Positions 1 to 11,010 of a DNA stretch of 64,000 nucleotides are shown here, one piece after another. Numbering within the stretch: position 1 is the first letter of the stretch; every line of letters starts with the position of its first letter. The position numbers were made by a program, and so were the translations under genes. The notes under the pieces were generated by a model. It saw only the letters and a list, made by a program, of their open reading frames with translations, was not told the origin of the DNA and did no database searches. The stretch comes from Aporrectodea caliginosa (lineage: Eukaryota > Annelida > Clitellata > Crassiclitellata > Lumbricidae), in assembly GCA_020284085.1 (NCBI GenBank), contig JACEVL010000004.1, positions 1,637,256 through 1,701,255 of the forward strand, in the 5' to 3' direction.

Positions 1-650
1 AATTCGTAACTTTTCACAGTCAAGAAGAACTGTCCGAACAATCGTAATATCGCCCCACATTAACAAATTTGCATTTTTGTTATGCTTATATCTGCATAAA
101 ATAATATTTTAAAGTAATACAACGCTGGGAAGTACATTTCCCAAGGCCCAGGAAGCGACAACATAGTGTGGGAAATACACTTCCCATGGCCCGGGAAAGG
201 GTTAACTGTGGCCTATTGTCAGATATCAATAATAATAAGACCACACTGATAGTGCTTCAACGCCAGACAGTTTGTATCTGCGATCCATCCATAGCCATAC
301 TAATGCTTCCCCTTAACAGACATGGCCTTTAAGAGTATAGATTGCACCCTAAGGAGTCGGTCGGCTAGACAAAGCCGAACTTGCCACCACCAGCAAGGCA
401 AGTTCGGCGTGGGACTTGCCAGATCCAACTTCCCCGAGACTCGTATTCTCCATTCTCCACACTCGGTAATTCCTCGCAGTTGCGCGAGGTGGTATAGTTA
501 CGTCTGACAAAGTGGTCCGGTAAGACAAAGTCCCAGTGGGTCCGGGAGGGATCTGGAGATCTGTGCACCGAAGCACATGCATGGGTAGGGCGGATAGTGC
601 TATAAAGGATAACACTCTCGCCTGAAGTTTTCACGGACCCGATTCGATTC
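1..650. other. Intergenic DNA, no gene seen
   Basis: No supported coding exon is visible. Two imperfect 28-bp copies of a motif of the form GGGAARTACAYTTCCC lie at 127-154 and 170-197. A perfect 12-bp inverted repeat (GCCGAACTTGCC at 374-385 and its complement at 397-408) could form a hairpin with an 11-nt loop. Around 610-650 there is a tRNA-like stretch ending in a B-box-like GATTCGATTCCC, which may be the head of a decayed SINE. The open frames on both strands here match no family I recognise. Confidence 0.5.
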
Positions 651-1263
651 CCGTAAGCATATTACGAAAGTACACACCGAAATTGATCCATGGGAGTCTC
701 GCGACCAATCAGAGGATGAGTGTGAATTTGCCTAATGAATGATCATGAATATTCATCTTCCTCACAGAAGGTGCGAAGGGTAACGTGGCACACGGTAGAG
801 TCACCTTCGAACGATAGTCGCACACTTTTAGTGTGAAATTTAAAATTAGAATAAACAATCAAATCGATAAGTGGCACAATTAAACATTTATGTGATAAGG
901 CCAATGTCGTGGTTTGTATGGCAGTGCTGTTTCGGTGGACATTAGGCCCTATAGCGGCTTCTCAGAGAAAGCTTTATTATAATGACTTTCCACGTCAGAG
1001 TAGTCGCCAGTGAACTTCGATAGCCTATTTTGCTAATCGGCAGGCAAAGTTTTCATATAATCGGCCATTTCGCAATTTATCAATTAAATTCGAACTGTTT
1101 TTACAAACTGGAGTTCACTGTTTACTAATTAAATTTTAAGCAAGGCGCGTAGCTAACGAGTATTCATGACGCAGCGAATGCTATTACTGACATTGCGGCT
1201 TCTGATTGGTCGCGAGAAACCCTTGGATCAATTTCCATGTGTACTTTCATAATATGCTTCCCG
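651..1263. repeat. Foldback (inverted-repeat) element, about 0.6 kb
   Basis: The left end (from about 653) and the right end (to about 1261) are inverted copies of each other over about 60 bp. Both read roughly AAGCATATTAYGAAAGTACA followed by a shared CTCGCGACCAATCAGA block. About ten mismatches separate the arms. The interior has no ORF. I could not define a clean target-site duplication, so the exact ends are uncertain. It looks like an old non-autonomous DNA element. Confidence 0.6.
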
Positions 1264-1344
1264 CAAGGCCCCTGGGTTTAGCTCATGCCTTCATTCCCTA
1301 TGTGGCAGCAAAACTACAATGAGCTTGCGCCTTGCATTGCTGCA

Positions 1345-1475
1345 ACTTTGTTGATTTCATGTCTTCTATAATTTGTGTTCTTGTGAATTGTTTAATTGTC
1401 ATAACATGTACATGTACAGCGCAATGCGTTTGTCAGGCGCTTCATTAAAGAATAGATAGTATCATTATTATGCTG
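1345..1475 (+). mobile_element. 3' remnant of SINE family 1
   Basis: This stretch contains the module TGTTCTTGTGAATTGTTTAA, then a CATAACATGTACATGTACAG-like block, then GCGTTTGTCAGGCGCTT and a short ATT-rich tail. The same module ends the better-preserved SINE copies at 7320-7580, 11926-12255 and 51491-51715. The tRNA-like head is absent here. Confidence 0.65.
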
Positions 1476-1784
1476 CTACTGGCCGTGGTTTTGCCGATAC
1501 GAAGGTTGGCAGAGATAGAGTGAACTTAAGCAACAGTGGGCTGGGTTCATACATTGATGAGCGGCAGTCAGTGGAATATTATAACACCTCGGGCTAACTC
1601 AGTCCTCCACGTTTGTGGCGATCGTAATTTTATTCGTAAATTTATCTAGCACTACTTCTAGAGAGACTTACACGAGTCGCTCCCGACCCAATAACATAAA
1701 CCAAAATCGAACAGAACTGTTTTCAATCGCTTGTAAGGAAGAGGGAATTCAAAGAAAATCGCTAGCTTTGTTTTCCAAGCGTAT

Positions 1785-2045
1785 AAGAGAGTCAGTTGTA
1801 GATGAAAATGTCCACGGTTTCTATAGTGACCGTGTGTGGCCTCGACCTTCCAAATTTTTCAATGAATTGATCGCGTGAGATCCTTTACCGCCAACGCTCG
1901 GCCAACGCTTGACCGTTTGAGTAGGCGCTATGCCGATGAAGGTCCACGTCTACGGACCATGCTATAGCGTGAGATTTTAATCTCTGAAATAAGCCAGCAT
2001 CGGGAAGCGAAACGCGATCCGCATACTCTCTAACACAGAGGCGAA
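1785..2045. repeat. Dispersed repeat, also present at the right window edge
   Basis: The block TTTTTCAATGAATTGATCG, followed by a GATCCTTYACC-type motif, recurs at about 63840-63890 in the same orientation. The motif AGCCAGCATCGGGAAGCGAA at about 1992-2011 occurs at the right edge in inverted orientation. The two copies therefore belong to one family with internal inverted structure. No protein is recognisable. Confidence 0.5.
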
Positions 2046-2097
2046 TAGGACGCAGTCCACGCTCTAAGCAATGTAGCTATATGTAACTGGGCGTTAA

Positions 2098-2718
2098 TGG
2101 CTCTGCCATCCACAAGATGTCACTAAGCACAAAATACTAAGCAAGTAATTAAACAGTCCTCGTTTTGGGCTAATTTTGCAATAGACAATCATGTTGTACC
2201 ATGGCATAAAAATTGTGAGAATGTTTCAAGCAATGTTTCTATCAATATCAACTACCTTTGATGCTACAAGGTGTCGTTCAGCTGTTAGACCCAATCACAT
2301 CTCAAGTGCCATCCCCACAATGACATTCTACATGTACAATGTCATGTATTATCCTATATCCATAGTGAATCTACGTCAACGGCCTTAGCAGCCATACGAT
2401 TTAGTTTTGAAATGGAGGATATTAATCGCTAATCCTATAAATTTCCATTTGTGTCTCTAGATTCTGGCATTCACTTTCAGGTCAGTGTAAGTACGCTATG
2501 CTTTAAATACAGCGTATTCAATTTCATGGTTAGTTAGTGTATACAGTTTCAGAGTGCATACAGTTTACACAAACTTTAAATATTCTCACAGTTCTTATGC
2601 CATGGTAAACCATGCATGAGCTTTTATTCGAAGAACAAATAAAAACGGCAACTATAAATTATATTTATTTGCTTAGTATCTTGCGTTTAACGACATCTTG
2701 TGGCTTCCAGAGCAATTG
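2098..2718. repeat. Foldback element with about 140-bp inverted arms
   Basis: The left arm (about 2098-2240) and right arm (about 2575-2718) are inverted copies. Shared blocks in order are CCACAAGATGTC, a TACTAAGCAA block and TACCATGGCATAA followed by TGTGAGAAT. The ends read GCTCTG and CCAGAGC. The arms are diverged by substitutions and small indels. The central roughly 330 bp shows no gene. No certain target-site duplication was found. Confidence 0.65.
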
Positions 2719-3825
2719 GTGCACCATGTTTTTAGAGTACAAAGCGGACGTCAGATTGCTCGAAACGTAACAGCTGTAGCTGAGCGCGGTGGAGTCATTC
2801 AAACCACCGTCCGACTTCCTCGAGTCCCGTCGCAATCCCTGAAGGACCAGGAAAGTTTATAACAATAACAGATGGATCGGGAAATGTCGGTAATTGTAAG
2901 GAAAACTTACAATTCGGTCCGTTTTCCGCAATGCTCACGAGAGCGGTTAGCAGATGGGCGAGAAGCAGCCGGGCACCTGAGCTTCCTATGGGTTATTCAT
3001 GCCATTCGGAGATGCTTACAATCATTGGTCGGCTGGTCAGTTGGTTGGTGAGCTGGCAGTGTTGGCGCTAGCTAAACAATTTCAGGAGGTCGCGTCAGCG
3101 TCATGGGAGTTATTCAGCAGGTCGAAGAAATTAGAAATGTTTGCGTTTGACGCATCAATTAGCGTAACCTCAACTTATTTATTTATTTATTTATTTATTT
3201 ATTGCGTCAGAAAACAGAACAGATAACAGTACACATCATGACAGAAATAATAAGCAAAGAATACTTAAGCATTTCAATTTTTGGAGTTTACAGCATGGAC
3301 TTCTATTCGATAAAACGTAAAAAGTTGTTTAGATAATTATAATAATTGCGCTAGACACTAGTGATCTTATGGGATCTTATACTGACGCCTAAATGTAAAG
3401 AAGATATCGAAAATTTCAAAGAATTTTACACAGCAGAAGGTAGTAGGCCTAAGTGGGCAGGTCATACGGCAGATGAAGAGTAAAATAGGCAGGTCAAATT
3501 ACCAACCGCGGCCCACGGTAGCACTACCAGTTGGTTGGTCAATCGAGTGGTCAGTCTGATGGTCAATTGGTTGGTCATTCTGATGCTAACTCGGCTGGTC
3601 AGTTGATTTACATCAAGATGGCGTTATATAAATGTCCGATCACAACTCCGCCTCTATTAGATTAGGCTAGTTTATATCAGACGCAATGGAACAGTTTTGG
3701 CAGTTACATTGGGCAGTTGGCAAATGGGCAATTGGGTATACCCAGCCGAGAAATGGAAAAGAAAGTATATTGAGCGACTGATTTAAAGGAACAATCGGAC
3801 GTAAAATGTTTCCATAGCGAACTAA
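2719..3825. other. Intergenic DNA with simple repeats
   Basis: No coding exon is supported. A TTTA microsatellite lies at about 3174-3203. Loosely repeated TTGGTTGGTCA motifs occur at about 3025-3055 and 3530-3605. Confidence 0.45.
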
Positions 3826-3829
3826 TTAA

Positions 3830-3891
3830 TTCATCATCATCGTCACCACCATCATCATCATCATCGTCGTCGTCGTCGTCATCATCATCAT

Positions 3892-3923
<32 letters not shown>

Positions 3924-4178
3924 TCACCACCATCATCAACATCGTCATCATCAACATCATCACCACCATCATCAACATCATCATCATCAACATCATCATC
4001 ACCATCACCATCATCATCAACATCAACATCATCATCATCATCACCATCAACATAACCATCATCATCATCACCACCATCATCACCACCACCATCATCACCA
4101 CCACCATCATCAACATCATCATCAACATCATCATCACCATCACCATCAATCAATCAATCAATCAATCCTTTTATTGTT
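3830..4178. repeat. Compound CAT/CAC trinucleotide microsatellite
   Basis: An interrupted array of CAT, CAC and CGT triplets runs for about 320 bp and ends in a short (CAAT)n run at about 4148-4168. The poly-Asp and poly-Met frames it opens on the minus strand are repeat artefacts, not genes. Confidence 0.9.
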
Positions 4179-4499
4179 TCCATAGAATAGTTTACAAGTA
4201 GTGATCCAGAATAATCATAATCAACGATCATAAGTTTGGAAATTAAAACAGACAGATCACATGATTATCTTATTAACGTTTGAGGGAAACAATCGGGTTC
4301 CCAGAAGGGACTGAAGTCCCGCTAAGTTAGGGATACCCGTTTACCATGTTAGCAGAGGGATGACAGTTGAGTATAGTCTACACAAATAGCATTGTCAGAA
4401 AAAAATGAGAATAACTGGCTATACTAACAACACTTAACTAGGTCACTTAACTAATTGTGGCATAACAATGAATAACCATATTTAGATAACGCATTGACT

Positions 4500-4513
4500 A
4501 TTGTCATCACCAC

Positions 4514-4579
<66 letters not shown>

Positions 4580-4910
4580 TATCAACATCATCATCACCAT
4601 CATCACCATAATCACCATCACCATAACCATCTTCATCATCATCAACATCATCATCATCATCACCACCACCACCATCATCACCATCACCATAACCATCTTC
4701 ATCATCATCAACATCGTCATCATCATCACCACCACCACCACCATCATCATCACATCATCATCACCACCACCATCATCATCACCGCCACCATCATCATCAT
4801 CACATCATCATCACCACCATCATCATCATCATCACCACCACCATCATCATCATCATCCCCATCATTACCACCACCACCATCAAAATCAACATCATCATCA
4901 TCATCCTGAC
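4500..4910. repeat. Compound CAT/CAC microsatellite
   Basis: A nearly pure (ATC)n run at about 4513-4580 grades into mixed CAT/CAC/AAC triplets to about 4905. Two 60-bp blocks containing CACCATAACCATCTTCATC are tandemly repeated at about 4620-4740. Long low-complexity frames result and are not coding. Confidence 0.9.
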
Positions 4911-5700
4911 GTCTGCTATTTAGTGTGTGAATATAACTTCGGGTCTTTGGTTATATCTGTAGTTCTTCGCTTCTCTCGCGTTTAGTCCAATTCTTGTTAT
5001 ATCCTCGTTTACTGTATATTGCCTATCAGGCACAGTCCACGTACTATTCCTTTGTTTCTCTTTCTTGAATTGTTGAATTGAATTGAATTTCCTGCGATTC
5101 CTGGATGCAGGACCTTGTTGGGAAAAAATGATATCACGAGCGTAATAAAAAGGGAGACGGCCGACCGTTCCACGATATTATTACGTTTATGCACTTCCAT
5201 AAATAAAAAGACTGTAACGGAATATCATGTACACAATAAATAAATGTCCAATATCTGAAATGGGCCACATGGAGATATATTTTTGTCCCTAAATATATGT
5301 ATATATTATATTAAATGGGTCATTGGCTATATTCGTATTAAAAAATGTGAAGATACAGTATATTTTGGCTTTCTTATTTCCTCGGGCTGTCACGCTGAAG
5401 AGCTACTGTAAGAGGCGCTTTAAAAATTCTCAGATACGATACATAGGTCTATATAATTATATTGAATAGATATGTGTTTGTGCACGCGTGTTCGTTTATT
5501 TGGAAGCTATGTTTGGATGTAATTATATTATTTTTATGTGTGTATATGCATAAGATTATGATATCACGAGTGTAATAAAAGGACAAGACCACCGATCATG
5601 GCACCAATCCATATTGATTGGTATGTGTTCGATTACGCCCATGTTATACTTTATTAATTAGGTATTAGTAAAATCTAGACTGCGAGCATTGGATTGGCAA
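4911..5700. other. AT-rich intergenic DNA, nothing recognised
   Basis: The stretch is AT-rich and has no coding exon that I can support. The motif GATATCACGAGYGTAATAAAA occurs twice, near 5130 and 5560, suggesting a small dispersed repeat. Confidence 0.35.
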
Positions 5701-5744
5701 GGTGGCTGTGTCGGGTGGTTTTGAGCCTATGGTGAAAGAGCTGT

Positions 5745-6145
5745 TTTTCTGTCACCAGAAAAGCCACATCAGCTGTTTCACCAGACAAACCAGATCAGCA
5801 GTTCGCAAGAGAAAACGCACTTGTTTCACCTTCAAAACAAGCCGTTTCAATAGAATAACCAAACAAGCTGTTTCATTGGAGAAACCACCCGCTTCACCGT
5901 AGAATGCAAATCGTTTCAACAGAAAAACCAGAACAGCGGTTTCACCAGAGAAACCAACTGTTTCACCGTAGAATGCAAGCCGTTTGAATCGATAGACCAA
6001 ATCGGCTGTTTCACCGTAGAAACAATCTGTTTCACCAGAGAAACCAGCTGTTTCACCGTAGAAACAATCTGTTTCACCAGAGAAACCAGCTGTTTCACCG
6101 TAGAAAAACCCTTGGAACAAGGATCCCACAACATCTGTTGTCTGA
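5745..6145. repeat. Minisatellite of hairpin-forming GTTTCACC...GAAAC units
   Basis: The motif CTGTTTCACC followed by GTAGAAAC or AGAGAAAC recurs more than ten times, spaced by about 21-60 bp. Each unit has an internal GTTTC/GAAAC inverted repeat, so a single strand can form a row of small hairpins. Minus-strand frames spanning the array give repetitive VKQ-rich peptides. These look like by-products of the repeat. Confidence 0.75.
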
Positions 6146-6424
6146 CGCATAGAAACAGCATCTGCTTCTGCGCATCAAATGATAAACGATCCCCTCCAGA
6201 GCGTCACATCCAATTGTTGTCGAGTCCCGTGCGACCTTCGCCTCAGCTCACTAGGTGGCGCCTGTTCGACAGATAAACCAATCCATGGGAGAGTATACGT
6301 CGACGACTACAGCCCCCTAGCGACGATTCCTTTAAGCGTCCGATCGGACGAGAGGGACAGATGGCTGCCTCCATTCCCCCTCCTTCTCCATTGATAAGAT
6401 CCGTATCTTCTTTCTTTTCCTAGT

Positions 6425-6740
6425 TGTCGTCCCTGCACATTCTTTCTCCTTCTCCGTCCTCCTCTCTCCTCCTCCTCCTTCTTCTCCTCTCTCCTTCTCC
6501 TCCTCCTCCCCTCCTCCTTCTCCTCCTTCTCCTTCTCCGCTTCTCCCATTCTCCTTCTTCTTCTTCATCCTTCTTCTCCTTCTCCTCTCTCCTTCTCCTT
6601 CTCCTTCTCCTCCTTATTCTCCTCCTTCTCTCCTCCTCATTCTCCTCATTCTCCTTCTCCTTCTTCTCCTCCTTCTTCTTCTCCATCTTCTCCTCATTCT
6701 CCCTCCTTCCTCCTCCTTCCCTTCTCCTCTTACTCCGCCT
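6425..6740. repeat. Polypyrimidine (CTCCTT)n tract, about 300 bp
   Basis: The plus strand is almost purely C and T over about 300 bp, with irregular CTCCTT and CTTCTC repeats. The complementary strand is purine-only and yields false Lys/Glu/Arg-rich frames. Mirror-like polypurine-polypyrimidine tracts can adopt triplex DNA; that possibility is inference here. Confidence 0.85.
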
Positions 6741-7319
6741 CTTACTCTACTATAGACCATCGATACTATTCCCAGGACTCTGAATCCTCGTCGAGGTAAT
6801 GTCTGCTACTGGCAGGCACCTATGTGGCTATCGTATCGCATCGTATCTGAGAATTGATAAAGCGCCTCTTGTGGTATAGGCTATTATTCAGAGGCGTTCT
6901 CAGAGTAACAGCCCCAAGAGAAAAGAAAGTCTTCTAGCAGCGGAGAGATGATGGTGAAGCCCCAACGAAGTCTAATAGCGGATTGTAGGGAGGGTCATTA
7001 GACAAAAAAGGGTCCACTCATGGACGTAGCCAGGAAAAAATTTCGAAGGGGCTTTAAGCTTTCGGGGGTTTCCATTGGAAATTGTCGAAAAAGTAAAGTT
7101 TTTGGTATTTCGCATATAATTGCATAGAACTATTTTGGCAATTTATTTGGGAGGGGAGAGGTTGAACCCGTAAAACTTCCCCTAAATACGCCCATGGGCC
7201 CACGATGGCAAAGGCTCGGTATTGGGTCATGGCTGTCCTTTCCCCCAGGGAACAAGGAGATCCAGTCGATCTGCAGACCGGAGAGGACAAGCGGAGACAG
7301 CGGAGAGAGGTTCGCGGGC
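6741..7319. other. Intergenic DNA, no gene seen
   Basis: No exon is supported. Around 6850-6905 there is a degenerate, rearranged match to the LINE 3'-end module (AAAGCGCCTCTTGTGG followed by AGAGGCGTTCTCAGAG). Confidence 0.35.
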
Positions 7320-7580
7320 AGCCCGATAGCGCATTGGATAGCACACTGGCATAGAGAGCGAGAGGTACCGAGATCGAATCCCGTAGGGCGGACATGCTTT
7401 GTAGGTTGCTATTAGCTCCGTGTATTGCAGGCTGTCTGTTCTGTTAGTAGTTAAGATTCATGTCTTCTGTCATTTAATTGTGTTCTTGTGAATTGTTTAA
7501 TTGTCATAACATGTAAATGTACAGCGCAGTGCGTTTGTCAGGCTCTTGATTAAAGAAAAGATATTATTATTATTATAAAG
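7320..7580 (+). mobile_element. SINE family 1, tRNA-derived, near full length
   Basis: The head carries a pol III A-box-like TAGCGCATTGGATAGCAC and a B-box-like GAGATCGAATCCC, so it derives from a tRNA. The body contains GTGTATTGCAGGCTGTCTGT and the tail contains GTGTTCTTGTGAATTGTTTAA and TGCGTTTGTCAGG, ending in (ATT)n. At least four other copies or pieces are in the window. Confidence 0.8.
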
Positions 7581-7929
7581 TCGCAAAGATATTTAGGAGC
7601 TATCCTTTCTCTTCTCTTTCCTATGCTGCTCTTTATTTTCCATCTCTTCCGCCTCTTATTCTCTATCCTCCTCCTCCTCCATTTATTTCTCCAACTCTTC
7701 TTCCTTCACTTCCTTCATTTCTTCCTCCTCTTCTTCTTCATCATCCTCTTCGTCCTCCACTTCTACGTAACCAGATATTTATGTGTCCTTGGCCACAAAT
7801 AAGATATACTCGTACACTAGACATCACTATTAACTTTTATATATATTTGTTCCATTGTTATATATATATGTATATGTATATATATCTATAATGTATATAA
7901 TTATGTATATGATGTCGGTATATATTTCC

Positions 7930-8400
7930 TTATCCCCATACCCAGTTAACCTAGTTCTAGAAGCAACAGTGTCACTCAACCTTAGCAACACCGAAGCAGG
8001 AATCAAATTAAACGGAAGACCGTTGAATAATCTTCGATTTGCTGACGACATTGGCCTCCTCACTTAGTCTAGAAGTGGACCAGAACAACAGGATATTAGC
8101 ATCTAGGCCTACGAAACAGATTTACGAAACCAGAAGAAGATTCCGCCTAATGATCAACGCAGAGAAAATAAAAACAATGGTGATTGAAGACCAAAGAGAC
8201 ACCAATAACTATTACAATCCTAGGAGAAGCTATTGAGAAAGAAGAACAATTCGTCTATCCAGGAGGGCTTGTAAACGCAGATGGCAGCAACAAAAAAGAG
8301 ACAACGGAGAATTGGACGCACTTCACAGGCATTTGGATTGATGAAAAGGATATGGAACAGCAGAGAATTAACAAAGAAAACCAAGATAAAAATATAGTAG
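7930..8400 (+). pseudogene. Decayed non-LTR retrotransposon reverse transcriptase fragment
   Basis: One frame reads NNLRFADDIGLLT, which carries the FADD form of the RT catalytic motif (YXDD box). A shifted downstream frame has RRFRLMINAEKIKTMVI, resembling the RT thumb-side block found after the catalytic motif. A further frame gives EEQFVYPGGLVNADGSNKKE, resembling the FxYLGS-type block of RTE or related LINE pol proteins. At least two frameshifts separate these pieces, so this is a dead fragment of roughly 150 codons. Confidence 0.7.
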
Positions 8401-8407
8401 ACGATTA

Positions 8408-8490
8408 TAGATCCCTTGTTTAATGGCACAAGGGCCACCATGTTGCCTAACTCTGACGGCAAGTTGACCATTAAACAAGGGATAACTTGG
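8408..8490. repeat. Short perfect inverted repeat
   Basis: ATCCCTTGTTTAATGG at about 8411 is followed about 50 bp later by its exact complement, CCATTAAACAAGGGAT. A partial third copy, CCCTTGTGCCATTAAA, lies at about 8582. It may mark a small terminal-inverted-repeat element. Confidence 0.6.
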
Positions 8491-8835
8491 AGTGACGAAA
8501 AGAATTCGTGCCTAAATAGAAGTGAGAAGATGAAAAATATTTATTGGTTAAATAGAATTGGGATTGATCAAAGATTTTTGGCCCTTGTGCCATTAAAAAA
8601 TAGAAGTTGAACGAAAGAATTGATGAAAACTAATTGTTGCTTAAATGGAAGCTGGATTGATGAAAAGATTCTTGATTAAATAGAAGTTGGACTGATGAAA
8701 ACTAATTGTTGTTTATATAGAAGTTGGATTGATGAAAAATAATTGTTGTTTAAATAGAAGCTGGATTGATGAAAAGATTCTTGATTAAATATAAGTTGGA
8801 TTGATAAAAAATAATAATGCTAAAATGGGTGAATA
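8490..8835. repeat. Minisatellite with GAAGTTGGATTGATGAAAA units
   Basis: Imperfect units built around AGAAGTTGGATTGATGAAAA, spaced by TTGTTTAAAT-type linkers, repeat about seven times. The same unit forms a second array at about 50060-50330, inside an inverted-repeat element in intron 4 of gene C. Confidence 0.7.
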
Positions 8836-10256
8836 ATTTAGAAAGCTAAAACGATAGATTACCTTGACGAAATCTCACCATTTTCAATATACATCAAGTT
8901 AGTTACCGAATATCGCCGTTATTATCTCTCTAACTGCCACCTATTTATTTACTTTTTACTCGAGTTCGGCTGCCAACTTTCAATCGCCTAATTCGACTCC
9001 CAAGTAGACAATTGGAAGAAAGAGACTTGACAATTGGCCGAGTGTCTGCGCCGTAAATTTAACAAGCGCCTTTCCATTGTGCTTGTCGGAAATGGGAGAG
9101 CAGTCCGGAGACGATAAGAAAACAACTTGGGAAAATTTATGGCGAAAGATGACGAGTTGGGGATGGTATACGCCCTACGACAGGATAGGAATCGCAATAG
9201 TAAACTCAATAGTAAACACTGTAGAAAACTCAGCAGTGAAACATCAATAGTACAATAGCCTAAGTTGAGACAAGGTAAGGTAATACGATGTAAGGTAAGA
9301 CATGGTAACCTTAGATATGGTATGTCTATGTATGGTAAAGTTAAGTATGCTAAGGTAAGACATGGTAAAGTGGTTTGATAATTTATTCCGATATAACTTA
9401 ATGCATGTTAAGGTAAGTTAGTATGTGAAGTAAGTTAAACTAAGATATGGTAATGTCGTGAATGGTAAGTCAAAACAGTGCAACGTCTGGTGTCTAGACA
9501 GTCTACTATCATAACAATCCTAAGACAGCCGAGGTCTGTTTCTCGGTCTCTCACACAGAATGCGACCCTCCATCTCGTGCAAAGTGTCTTGCGTCAGGAA
9601 CTGCTGATGATCCTAATGATATAAAATAACGATAATGACTTGCCTGTGAGTTCCCCTACGTCCGAGCCCACTCGATGTCTCCCCTACGACAGCCCAGCTG
9701 GCCATTCCAACGGTCAATCCCCAGCGGACCTTAAACCGATTATTATTCCAAGTAGACTTCTCGCGCCTTTATCCACGAAGAAACGCACACACGTCTCAGA
9801 GACCGACTGTACAGTTAACAACTCCTGCGTCGCGAAAACTGTGTCGGGTCATAACCCCGCGAACTGTAAAACGGTCAGGTCATGAACCAAGGAAATAGGT
9901 CGATGAGTGAGCTGGCCTTCCCTGTGCATCTGGTAGGACGAATTCCGTTGACGGTTGATTCGAGTTAAGGCAACGGTTGCTCGTGTTGTACGTGGCGGCG
10001 TAACAACGATATTCATGGAAGTCTTGGCGTGGATGCGCTCTGTGAATGTATTGGAAAATCTCAGTCCACTGCCCGCGCGCTCCGAGTAAACAGATGGGAA
10101 ATTCATACACACGCCACGTCCGCGTATGTGAAACTTGTTTCTGTTTCAGTGCCTCTGTTCATGTCGCTGTATCTGTGTCTCAATGTCTGTCTCTCAGGCT
10201 CTCGGAATCACTCTACATGTAGCCTATGTCTCGCTCTGTCACGCGGTGTTTCTATC
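8836..10256. other. Intergenic DNA, no gene seen
   Basis: No coding exon is supported. At about 9265-9470 a loose repetition of GGTAAGACATGGTA-like motifs suggests a decayed minisatellite. The remaining sequence is unique as far as I can read. Confidence 0.4.
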
Positions 10257-10264
10257 GTGATTTC

Positions 10265-10928
10265 GGTACTTGTCGGTTAATTCACCGGATTTAATTCTTG
10301 CGTCTATACCTTGCCTGTTCATGCACCGGAATAAATTTCTACGCGTTTCTTTCCTTTTAAGCACCGTTTCGTCATCAGAAAGCATGGACGACACTAACCC
10401 TAACCCTGACCCTAACCGACCCTCACGGCGCGTAACACCTCAATGTAACCTATATGGACTATAAAACTTGAAGTCTTGAGGGTCGTTTAGGGTCAGGGTT
10501 AGGCAAAGGGTTAGTGTCGTCATTATATTAACGTGAGGGTCGTTTAGGGTCAGGGTTAGGTTAGTGTCGTCATTATATTAACGTGAGGGTCGTTTATGGG
10601 GTCAGGGTTAGGTTAGTGTCGTCATTATATTAACGTGAGGGTCGTTTAGGGTCAGGGTTAGGGTTAGTGTCGTCATTATATTAACGCGAGGGTCGTTTAG
10701 GGTCAGGGTTAGGGTCGTCATTATATTAACGTGAGGGTCGGTTAGGGTCAGGGTTAGGGTCGTCAGCTTAATTGTGCTTGAAAGTACAGACATCTATTTT
10801 ACGTGGGCAAGTCATTACCATTGCAGATATTCATACCATTGCAAATATTAAATCCGGTGAATTAAATTTACGTGGGCAAGTCATTACCATTGAAAAAATT
10901 AATTCCGGTGAATTAACCGACAAGTACC
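10265..10928. mobile_element. Non-autonomous TIR DNA transposon, 664 bp, 8-bp TSD
   Basis: The ends are inverted copies: GGTACTTGTCGGTTAATTCA begins the left end and the same string, read on the opposite strand, begins the right end. About 31 of 32 terminal positions match. The element is flanked by an exact 8-bp direct repeat, GTGATTTC (10257-10264 and 10929-10936). There is no transposase ORF. The interior holds a telomere-like minisatellite and a 70-bp tandem duplication next to the right end (copies begin near 10797 and 10867). An 8-bp TSD is seen in hAT, P and Merlin elements. The GG start fits Merlin better than hAT, but the superfamily is not settled. Confidence 0.8.
10391..10770. repeat. 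Telomere-like minisatellite (TTAGGG-rich, about 50-bp unit)
   Basis: About six units of 45-52 bp, each with GTCGTTTAGGGTCAGGGTTA plus a GTCGTCATTATATTAAC linker, run from about 10478 to 10770. An inverted partial unit with CTAACCCTAACCCTGACCC lies at about 10395-10425. The units contain TTAGGG-like hexamers but are not a telomere repeat array. The whole block lies inside the 664-bp inverted-repeat element. Confidence 0.8.
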
Positions 10929-10944
10929 GTGATTTCTCTCGTCA

Positions 10945-10946
10945 TG

Positions 10947-11009
<63 letters not shown>

Positions 11010-11010
11010 T
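10945..11010. repeat. (CTGT)n microsatellite
   Basis: A tetranucleotide CTGT array of about 60 bp with a few GTTT interruptions lies just right of the TIR element. Confidence 0.9.

Noticed and set aside
349..634. Two overlapping 88-89-codon minus-strand frames
   Set aside because: There is no similarity to a known family, they overlap a hairpin and SINE-like sequence, and there is no splice context.
3704..4985. Poly-Asp, poly-Met and poly-Ile frames of up to 163 codons
   Set aside because: They are translations of CAT/CAC microsatellites, with no splice sites, domains or conserved context.
7320..7400. Functional tRNA gene
   Set aside because: A and B boxes are present, but the sequence cannot complete a clean cloverleaf and is followed by a SINE body found at several other sites. 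The same holds for the heads near 49030, 54030 and 57950.
10391..10770. True interstitial telomere array
   Set aside because: The hexamers are embedded in roughly 50-bp units with non-telomeric linkers, and the block lies inside a transposon with its own TSD.
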